Assembly (NCBI RefSeq): GCF_003269295.1
Contig: NZ_QLTT01000003.1
Coordinates: 496,001-560,000 of the forward strand
Direction of reading: 5' to 3'
Length of the DNA: 64,000 nucleotides
DNA from: Lentzea atacamensis
GTDB taxonomy: Bacteria; Actinomycetota; Actinomycetes; Mycobacteriales; Pseudonocardiaceae
Under the pieces are notes generated by a model that worked only from the letters and a program-made list of their open reading frames with translations, had not been told where the DNA came from and did not search any database. Positions 57,739-64,000 of this stretch are shown here, one piece after another. Within the stretch, counting starts at the first letter, position 1; every line of letters starts with the position of its first letter. The position numbers were made by a program, and so were the translations under genes.

Positions 57739-60700
57739 GTGGTTGAACGGCGTGAGCCTGGCGTTCGGTACTCGCTGACCGCGGCGCAGCTGGACATGTG
57801 GCTGTCGGCTGAGCTGCTCGGGGACACCCCGGAGTTCAACCCGGCCCAGTACGTGGTGCTCCGCGGACCGGTCGACGACGAGCTCCTGCGGGGCAGTGCG
57901 CTGGTGGCGGCCAGGGAAACCGACGCCTACAGGCTGTTCTTCGGCGAGCACGCGGACGGTGCGCCGTGGCAGGCGCTCGCCGACGGACTGCCTGCCGACG
58001 TGATGCCGGTGGTGGATCTCCGCGGTGAGGAAGATCCGGCGGCTGCGGCCGAGGCGTGGATGCACGCCGACGGCGCCCGCCCGATCGACCACCGGGTGGC
58101 GCCGCTGTGGCGTTGGGCGCTGCTGCGCGTCGCCGCCGACGAGAGCTGGTGGTACCACCGGTCGCACCACCTGATCTGCGACATCTTCTCGTTCAACCTG
58201 CTCACGCAACGCGTGGCGGAGATCTACAGCGGTGCACACCGGCCCCGCTACTTTGGCTCCTGGGCCGATGTCGTGGCCGAGGACCAGGCCTACCAGGGGT
58301 CCGCCGACCGGGTCGCCGACGAGCGGTACTGGCTGGACTCGGTCGCGGAAGCGGTGCGAAGCCGCCAGGACGAACGCCGTCCCGAGCGGCAGCGGCCGTC
58401 ACGGCGGCGCACGGTCGCGGTCGACGCGGCGTTGCGCGGCGCCGTCCTCGATCGGTGCGCAGACCTGGGCCTGCGCGTCCCGCACTTCCTCGTTGCGGCT
58501 TTCGCCGCCTACCAGCGGCAGCTGACGGACCGGGACGACGTGCTGTTCAGCCTCCCCACGGCAGCCCGGCGCAGTCTGCTGGCCCGCAGCACCCCGGGGT
58601 TGCTGGCCAACGTCGCCCCCGTCGTCCTGCACCTGCCGGACGGCACGACGGTCCGGCAGCTGACCGGCGCCACCACCGCGCGGCTGGCCGAGATCACCGC
58701 CAGGTCGCGCTACCGGGGCGAGGACCTGGCCCGCAAGCTCGGGGTCGCCGGCAACGGCGCGTGGTTCGGTCCCGTGCTCAACGTGGTCGACTTCAACCGG
58801 CCGGTGCGCTTCGGCGCGGCCGTGCAGGCCGACGTGCCCCGCAACCTGTCGGTCGGTCCGGTCCGTGATCTCACCGTCACCACCTACGGCTGGTCTCGTG
58901 GTGGTCACTCGTGGCTGGACATCGACGTCGAGGACGGCGTGGCCGCCGGTGCCGAGCTGGCACTGCACGAGGAGCGGTTCCTGGAACTGCTCGACCGGCT
59001 TGCCCGCGGACCGGTGGACGGTGCGACGCCGTCGTCCACCGTGGACTTGCGGCTCACCGGGCAGTGGGGAGCGGGGGCGGCGCCAGGTGCGACCGCGAGC
59101 GTGCCCGACCTCATCGCGAGCCACACCGTCGCCTGGCCCGACCGGACCGCGGTCGTGTGCGGTGAGGACCAACTCTCGTTCGGTGAGCTCGGAAAGCGCG
59201 CCGACGCACTCGCCGTCCGCCTGCGGCAGGTCGGCGTGACCGTGGAGTCCGCGGTGGCGGTGCTCGTGCCGCGTGGGCTTGAGCTGGCCGTCGCCTTCCA
59301 GGGTGTGCTGCGCAGCGGTGGCGTGTACGTGCCGGTCAATCCTGGGCTGCCCGCGGAGCGCCTGGCGTTCCTGCTGGCCGACGTCGGCGCGACGGTCGCG
59401 GTCACGACTGCGGCTCTGTCCGGCGAGCTGGCCGGGTTCGCGGGCGAAGTGCTGGTGCTGGACGACTCTTCTCCGGCTGCTGACGCGGCGCTGGTGCGCA
59501 TCAGCCCCGATGCGCTGGCGTATGTGGCCTACACGTCGGGCTCGACGGGACGGCCGAAGGGTGTGGCGGTCACGCACGCCGCGCTGTCGTCCTATGTGGA
59601 CGGCTGGCGGCAGGCGCTCGCTCCGCTGGGCGGGGCGGGCACCGTGCTGTCGATGTCGGGTCCTGGTTTTGACGTGTCCATCGGTGACATGACCCGTGCT
59701 CTGGCATTCGGTCAGACCGTGGTGTTCCTGCCGCACGACGAGGCCGTGTCGGTCGACTCCCTGCACCGCACGCTGGCCGATCACGAGGTCGAGATCGCCG
59801 AGATCGTGCCCGGCATGCTCCTGCGCGATCTCGCCGCTCACTGCCGTGCGGCGGGTCCGGTCGAGTCCCTGCGCCTGGTGATCTCGGGCACCGACATGTG
59901 GACGTACGACGCACTCGTGTCCGCGGTCGCGACCGTGGCGCCCAACGCCGTGCCCGGCAACGTCTTCGGCGTGACCGAGGCCGCGATCGACTCGATCTTC
60001 CACCCGGTCACGGCGCGGCCGGAGCACGAGGGCGAGGTGGTGCCGATCGGCGGGCCACTGGCCGGCGTCGACGCGTTCGTCGTCGACGGCTGGCTGCGGC
60101 CGGTGCCCGTGGGCGTCGAGGGTGAGCTGCTGGTCGGTGGTGCGGGACTGGCTCGGGGCTACGCCGGGCGCCCGGACCTGACCGCGGAGCGGTTCCTGCC
60201 CGATGTGTTCGGTGGTGCCGGCGGTCGGTTGTACCGCACCGGTGACCGGGCCCGGTGGCGTGCCGACGGTGTGCTCGAGTTCCTCGGCCGGGTCGACGAG
60301 CAGGTGAAGATCCGCGGCTATCGGGTCGAGCCCGGTGAGGTCGAGGTCGTCATCGGCGATCACCCGGACGTGCGTGATGTCGTCGTGGTGGCTCGGGATG
60401 GTGGCCCGCACGGCGGCAAGCGCCTGGTCGCCTACGTGGTGGCCGAGAACCAGAACCTCGCTGGTGTGCAACTGAGGTCCTGGTTGCGAGAGCGCGTGCC
60501 GGACTACCTGGTGCCGTCGGTGTTCGTGACGCTGGATCGGCTGCCGCTGACGCCGAACGGGAAGGTCGACCGCCGGGGCCTGCCCGACCCCGAACCCGGG
60601 ACGGCCGAAGCCTACGAGGCACCTCGGACGTCCACTGAGGACACGCTGGCGACGGTGTGGTCGCAGGTGCTGGGCGTTGAACGTGTTGGCGTGCACGACA

Positions 60701-63700
60701 ACTTCTTCGAGCTGGGCGGCGACTCGATTCTGAGCCTGCAGATCGTGGCGCGCGCTCGCGCCGCGGGTCTGGGCGTCGACGTGGCCGACGTGCTGTCCCA
60801 CCAGACCGTCGCCGAGCTGGCGGCCGTGGTGCGTGACGCTCCCGCGGTGACGACGGCCGAGCAGGGTGTGGTCACCGGGCCCGTACCGTTCACGCCGATT
60901 CAGCGCTGGTTCCTGGCGCAGGACATCCCGGACCGGGATCACTGGAACTGGTCGGGTGTGTTCGAGCTGGCGCCGGGCACCGACGCCGATCGCCTTGCGT
61001 CGGCCCTCAACGCTGTGGTGGCGCATCACGACGCGTTGCGCATCCGGTTCACGCCGGAGGGCCAGTACAACGCCGGTATCGAAGCTGCCGACTTGCGTGT
61101 CGTTGCTGTGCAGGACGACGAAGTGTCCGCGGAGATGTCGACGGCGCAGAAGTCGTTGCGGTTGGCCGATGGTCCGCTCGTGGCAGCGGTGTTCTTCGAC
61201 CGTGGTTCGCAGCCTGCGTGGCTGGGTCTGGTCGTTCATCACGTGGTGATGGATGGTGTGTCGTGGAACGTGTTGCTGGAGGATCTCGACACCGCGTACC
61301 GCTCGGAGGCGTTGGGAGCGAAGACGTCCTCGTTCCAGCAGTGGGCCGAGCACCTGCTGGAGCTGGACGTCGATGGCGAACGGGAGCACTGGGTCGCGGC
61401 GACGTCGGACGTGGTCGCGCTGCCGGTCGACCACGACGGGCCCAACAACGAGCGCTCCGCCCGGATCCACACGACATGGCTGGACGCCGGGACGACCGCC
61501 GTGCTGCTGGGCGACGCGCACAAGGCGTATCGCACGCAGGGCAACGATCTGCTGCTGGCCGCACTGGTGCGCACGCTGGGTCCGTGGGCGGGCACCGATG
61601 AGCTGACCATCGACCTGGAGAGCCACGGCCGCGAGGGTCTGGATCTGTCGCGCACAGTCGGCTGGTTCACGTCGATCTTCCCGGTGCGGTTGAGCCGACA
61701 CGCCGATCCGGGCGCGACGGTGAAGACGGTCAAGGAACAGCTGCGGGCGGTGCCGCGCCGTGGTGTCGGCTATGGCGTGTTGCGCTGGTTGCAGGGTGAG
61801 TTGGCCGATGCGCCGGATCGTCCGGTGCTGTTCAACTACCTCGGCGCCTTCGACGCGGTCGACTCCGTCGGCCTGATCCCCCGGGAGCTTCCGGCCGAGC
61901 TGGCCGGTCCGATGCAGGGACCCGGCGGGACCAGGGCCTACCCGCTGCAGCTCGAAGTCGTCCGCGCAGACGACGGCCGGCTGCGGATCGACTGGCTGCA
62001 CAGCACGAACGTTCATCTCCCCGGCACCGTCGAGCGGGTCGCTGCCCGTTATGTCGAGGCGTTGCGCGAACTGGTGACGCACTGCCAGTCGGGAGTCGCG
62101 GGCTTCACGCCGTCGGACTTCCCCTTGGCGTCGTTGACGCAGGGGGAGGTCGACGGGCTCGCGGAGCGTTATCCGCTGGTGGATGTGTACCGGTTGGCGC
62201 CGGTGCAGTCCGGCATGTTGTTCGGCGTCGTCGGTTCGCCCGTCGACGGTCTGTACTGGGGCCAGGGCGTCTACGACATCGCCCGTCCTGTCGACGCCGA
62301 GCGACTGGCACGGGCGTGGCGCGAGGTGATCGGCCGGCACGCCGCACTGCGAAGCGGGTTCGTGTGGGAAGGCGTCAGCGAGCCGGTGCAGGTCGTCCTG
62401 GCGGACGTCGAGGTTCCGCTGCAGCTGCGCGACTGGTCCGATCTCGACGGGGACACCCAGCAGTCACGGCTGCGCGAGTTGCTGGCCGAGGACCGGGCGC
62501 TGGGCTTCGACCTGGCGGCGCCGCCGTTGACGCGGCTGTACCTGGTGGACCGCGGCAAAGGTCGCCTTTGGCTGGTGTGGGGGCTGTACCAGGGTTTGTG
62601 CGACGGGTGGAGCCTTCCCGTGGTGGTGGACGAGGTGTTCGCCGCCTACGACGGCGAGACCCTGGCTCCGGCGCGGCCGTACCGGGAGTTCATCGGCTGG
62701 CTGGACGGGCGTGATCCGGACGAGTCCGAGGGTTTCTGGCGCACCTACCTGGACGGGTTCGAGGCGCCCACTCCGCTGCCCGTGGATCGGCTGGCGGCGA
62801 ACCATCACGCACAGGATCGCCGCAAGACGATGCTGGACGAGGGCGTCACCACCAGGCTGGTGGAGCTGGCGCGGCGTGAGCGTGTGACGTTGTCGACGGT
62901 GGTGCAGGCGGCGTGGGCGAAGGTGTTGTCCGCGTCGTCGGGTGAGGACGACGTGGTGTTCGGGCTGACGGTGTCGGGTCGTCCTGCTGAGCTGGCCGGG
63001 GTCGAGTCGATGGTCGGGTTGTTCATCAACACGTTGCCCGTGCGGGCTGTGGTGCCGGTCGACACGTCGTTTGCGTCGTGGTTGCGTGAGCTGCAGGACA
63101 ACCAGGTCGCGCTGCAACGGTTCGAGTACACGCCACTGGTGGATGTGCAGCGGTGGTCGGTTGTTCCGGGTGGCCGAGCCCTTTTCGACTCCATCGTCGT
63201 GTTCGGCAACTACCCGCACCAGGACCTGCCGGACGACCTGGCCGCCGGCTACGCCACCGTCGACTCGGTGGAGCAGGGCAACTACCCGCTCACCTTCGCG
63301 GTCGACCTGGAACGCCGCCTGCGCATCGAGGCTGAGTTCTCCACGGCCGCCTTCGACGCGGCCACGGTCGAGCGGATCCTCGACCAGCTGGTGGTCGTGC
63401 TCACCGCGGTGGCGGAACGGCCGGAGCTCGCGGTCGTGGACGTGCCGTTGCAGCGCCCGGAGCAGGCGGCGCAGCTCGTGGCGTGGGGCGAGACCGCGGT
63501 TCCGGTCACCGAGGCGTCCGTCCCCGAGCTGATCCACAGCTGGGCGGACAGTGCCGAGGTTGCCGTGGTGTGCGGCGACGAGCGCCTGACGTTCGCCGAG
63601 CTGGACGCCCGCTCCGCTGGTCTGGCGGCACGGCTGCGGCGGGCCGGGGTGACGGTGGAGTCGCCGGTGGCGGTGCTGGTGCCGCGTGGCATTGAGCTGG

Positions 63701-64000
63701 CGGTGGCGTTCCAGGGCGTGTTGCGCAGTGGTGGCGTGTATGTGCCGATCAATCCCGGTCTGCCCGCCGAACGCCTCGCGTTCCTCCTTGAGGACGTCGG
63801 TGCGGTCGCCGCGGTCACGACTACCCCCCTGGCCGGTGAGCTGGCCGCGTTCAGCGGCGAAGTGCTGGTGATGGACGACACGGTCCTCGATGCGCTGTCG
63901 GTGCACATGAACCCTGATGCGTTGGCGTACATCGCTTACACGTCGGGTTCGACCGGCCGTCCCAAGGGTGTGGCGGTGACGCATCGCGCGTTGTCGTCCT
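57739..64000 (+). CDS. Non-ribosomal peptide synthetase, C-A-T-E-C-A..., incomplete at window end
   Basis: The GTG at 57739 has GAGGGGGAG 7 nt upstream; the frame stays open to the window end (about 2087 codons). Domains: C1 (about 7-440; HH143-144 and D148, N-terminus similar to EntF-type condensation domains), A1 (about 455-950; YTSGSTGRPKG, LTPNGKVDRRGL), T1 (Ser996 in LGGDSILSL), E (about 1040-1480; H1167-H1168-x3-D1172, VLFNYLGAFD), C2 (about 1485-1915) and A2 (from about 1929). C2 reads YQGLCDG where HHxxxDG is expected. My reading of the A1 pocket is D-V-G-E-V-S-V-I-D, closest to codes for basic residues (Orn/Arg), low certainty. E implies a D-residue from module 1. A catechol-siderophore-type product is possible, but unproven. 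Confidence 0.9.
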   Translation, partial: MVERREPGVRYSLTAAQLDMWLSAELLGDTPEFNPAQYVVLRGPVDDELLRGSALVAARETDAYRLFFGEHADGAPWQALADGLPADVMPVVDLRGEEDPAAAAEAWMHADGARPIDHRVAPLWRWALLRVAADESWWYHRSHHLICDIFSFNLLTQRVAEIYSGAHRPRYFGSWADVVAEDQAYQGSADRVADERYWLDSVAEAVRSRQDERRPERQRPSRRRTVAVDAALRGAVLDRCADLGLRVPHFLVAAFAAYQRQLTDRDDVLFSLPTAARRSLLARSTPGLLANVAPVVLHLPDGTTVRQLTGATTARLAEITARSRYRGEDLARKLGVAGNGAWFGPVLNVVDFNRPVRFGAAVQADVPRNLSVGPVRDLTVTTYGWSRGGHSWLDIDVEDGVAAGAELALHEERFLELLDRLARGPVDGATPSSTVDLRLTGQWGAGAAPGATASVPDLIASHTVAWPDRTAVVCGEDQLSFGELGKRADALAVRLRQVGVTVESAVAVLVPRGLELAVAFQGVLRSGGVYVPVNPGLPAERLAFLLADVGATVAVTTAALSGELAGFAGEVLVLDDSSPAADAALVRISPDALAYVAYTSGSTGRPKGVAVTHAALSSYVDGWRQALAPLGGAGTVLSMSGPGFDVSIGDMTRALAFGQTVVFLPHDEAVSVDSLHRTLADHEVEIAEIVPGMLLRDLAAHCRAAGPVESLRLVISGTDMWTYDALVSAVATVAPNAVPGNVFGVTEAAIDSIFHPVTARPEHEGEVVPIGGPLAGVDAFVVDGWLRPVPVGVEGELLVGGAGLARGYAGRPDLTAERFLPDVFGGAGGRLYRTGDRARWRADGVLEFLGRVDEQVKIRGYRVEPGEVEVVIGDHPDVRDVVVVARDGGPHGGKRLVAYVVAENQNLAGVQLRSWLRERVPDYLVPSVFVTLDRLPLTPNGKVDRRGLPDPEPGTAEAYEAPRTSTEDTLATVWSQVLGVERVGVHDNFFELGGDSILSLQIVARARAAGLGVDVADVLSHQTVAELAAVVRDAPAVTTAEQGVVTGPVPFTPIQRWFLAQDIPDRDHWNWSGVFELAPGTDADRLASALNAVVAHHDALRIRFTPEGQYNAGIEAADLRVVAVQDDEVSAEMSTAQKSLRLADGPLVAAVFFDRGSQPAWLGLVVHHVVMDGVSWNVLLEDLDTAYRSEALGAKTSSFQQWAEHLLELDVDGEREHWVAATSDVVALPVDHDGPNNERSARIHTTWLDAGTTAVLLGDAHKAYRTQGNDLLLAALVRTLGPWAGTDELTIDLESHGREGLDLSRTVGWFTSIFPVRLSRHADPGATVKTVKEQLRAVPRRGVGYGVLRWLQGELADAPDRPVLFNYLGAFDAVDSVGLIPRELPAELAGPMQGPGGTRAYPLQLEVVRADDGRLRIDWLHSTNVHLPGTVERVAARYVEALRELVTHCQSGVAGFTPSDFPLASLTQGEVDGLAERYPLVDVYRLAPVQSGMLFGVVGSPVDGLYWGQGVYDIARPVDAERLARAWREVIGRHAALRSGFVWEGVSEPVQVVLADVEVPLQLRDWSDLDGDTQQSRLRELLAEDRALGFDLAAPPLTRLYLVDRGKGRLWLVWGLYQGLCDGWSLPVVVDEVFAAYDGETLAPARPYREFIGWLDGRDPDESEGFWRTYLDGFEAPTPLPVDRLAANHHAQDRRKTMLDEGVTTRLVELARRERVTLSTVVQAAWAKVLSASSGEDDVVFGLTVSGRPAELAGVESMVGLFINTLPVRAVVPVDTSFASWLRELQDNQVALQRFEYTPLVDVQRWSVVPGGRALFDSIVVFGNYPHQDLPDDLAAGYATVDSVEQGNYPLTFAVDLERRLRIEAEFSTAAFDAATVERILDQLVVVLTAVAERPELAVVDVPLQRPEQAAQLVAWGETAVPVTEASVPELIHSWADSAEVAVVCGDERLTFAELDARSAGLAARLRRAGVTVESPVAVLVPRGIELAVAFQGVLRSGGVYVPINPGLPAERLAFLLEDVGAVAAVTTTPLAGELAAFSGEVLVMDDTVLDALSVHMNPDALAYIAYTSGSTGRPKGVAVTHRALSS
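59250..59592 (+). repeat. Adenylation-domain repeat, copy 1
   Basis: The segment coding AVLVPRG...YVAYTSGSTGRPKGVAVTH of A1 is nearly the same at DNA level as 63658-64000 in A2, a sign of recent duplication or gene conversion between modules. Confidence 0.7.
63658..64000 (+). repeat. Adenylation-domain repeat, copy 2
   Basis: This is the counterpart of 59250-59592: the same AVLVPRG, GGVYVP, NPGLPAERLAFLL and YTSGSTGRPKGVAVTH blocks in A2 with few differences, cut by the window end. Confidence 0.7.

Noticed and set aside
58399-62340. Very long open frame (about 1300 codons) on the minus strand opposite the NRPS
   Set aside because: It is His/Arg/Gln-rich with no domain resemblance and mirrors the codon bias of the intact NRPS on the plus strand.

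Overview
The window is very GC-rich DNA with dense genes, frequent GTG starts, LacI-controlled sugar uptake without a local ABC ATPase, and many secreted glycoside hydrolases. This points to a filamentous actinomycete. The mix of genes suggests the Pseudonocardiales (Lentzea/Saccharothrix-like), but that placement is inference because no rRNA marker is present.

Layout. (1) 1-7 kb: a decayed LysR regulator, a cytoplasmic subtilisin divergent from a TPR-CHAT protease, a secreted ricin-type lectin, an S66 peptidase and a frameshifted GNAT. (2) 7-24 kb: a cellulose and beta-glucan utilisation island. It holds GH42, a translationally coupled operon (solute-binding lipoprotein, two permeases, GH1 beta-glucosidase, LacI regulator), a second LacI paralogue, a GH9-CBM3-Fn3-CBM3 cellulase, a CBM2-GH5-X2-CBM46 endoglucanase and a GH3-CBM6 enzyme. 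Copies of the CebR-type operator TGGGAGCGCTCCCA precede the transporter, GH9 and GH5 genes, and a degenerate copy precedes the GH2 gene at 26.5 kb. Secreted enzymes would release cello-oligosaccharides, the ABC system would import them, and GH1 would cleave them and remove the repressor's inducer. (3) 24-33.6 kb: a SUKH-like protein, a molybdopterin oxidoreductase/flavin reductase/zinc-ribbon operon, a PA14-GH2-LamG enzyme, a NYN RNase fused to a cold-shock-like domain, a FAD monooxygenase with a frame-swapped centre, and a NarL-type two-component system. (4) 33.7-37.1 kb: a four-gene envelope cassette with histidine-rich domains and a membrane protein carrying two D-x3-H-x12/13-H motifs, divergent from the two-component system across a 22-bp perfect palindrome. 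(5) 37-47.5 kb: galactokinase, a HAF-repeat protein, and a catabolic operon (amidohydrolase, CoA-transferase, citryl-CoA lyase-like, intradiol dioxygenase, MDR dehydrogenase) under an IclR regulator, with matching CGGACA-N2-TGTCCG palindromes at both promoters. An enoyl-CoA hydratase and a PucR regulator follow. (6) 47.5-56.5 kb: a ferredoxin reductase plus acyl desaturase pair, a PepX remnant, a Baeyer-Villiger-type monooxygenase divergent from a second PucR-like regulator, an LLM flavin oxidoreductase, a frameshifted methyltransferase and a GT39-like membrane glycosyltransferase. (7) 56.5-64 kb: a long, less GC-rich regulatory stretch, then an NRPS (C-A-T-E-C-A...) running off the window.

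The most interesting items are the four-gene cassette, whose architecture recalls copper membrane monooxygenase subunits; the CebR regulon with a 17-bp operator-containing hairpin in the GH5 leader; a 104-bp MITE-like element; the IclR operon with an unfamiliar catabolic gene set; and the NRPS condensation domain that has lost its HHxxxDG histidines. Several genes show single-base frameshifts (GNAT, methyltransferase, LysR, PepX, FAD monooxygenase). Some may be sequencing errors.
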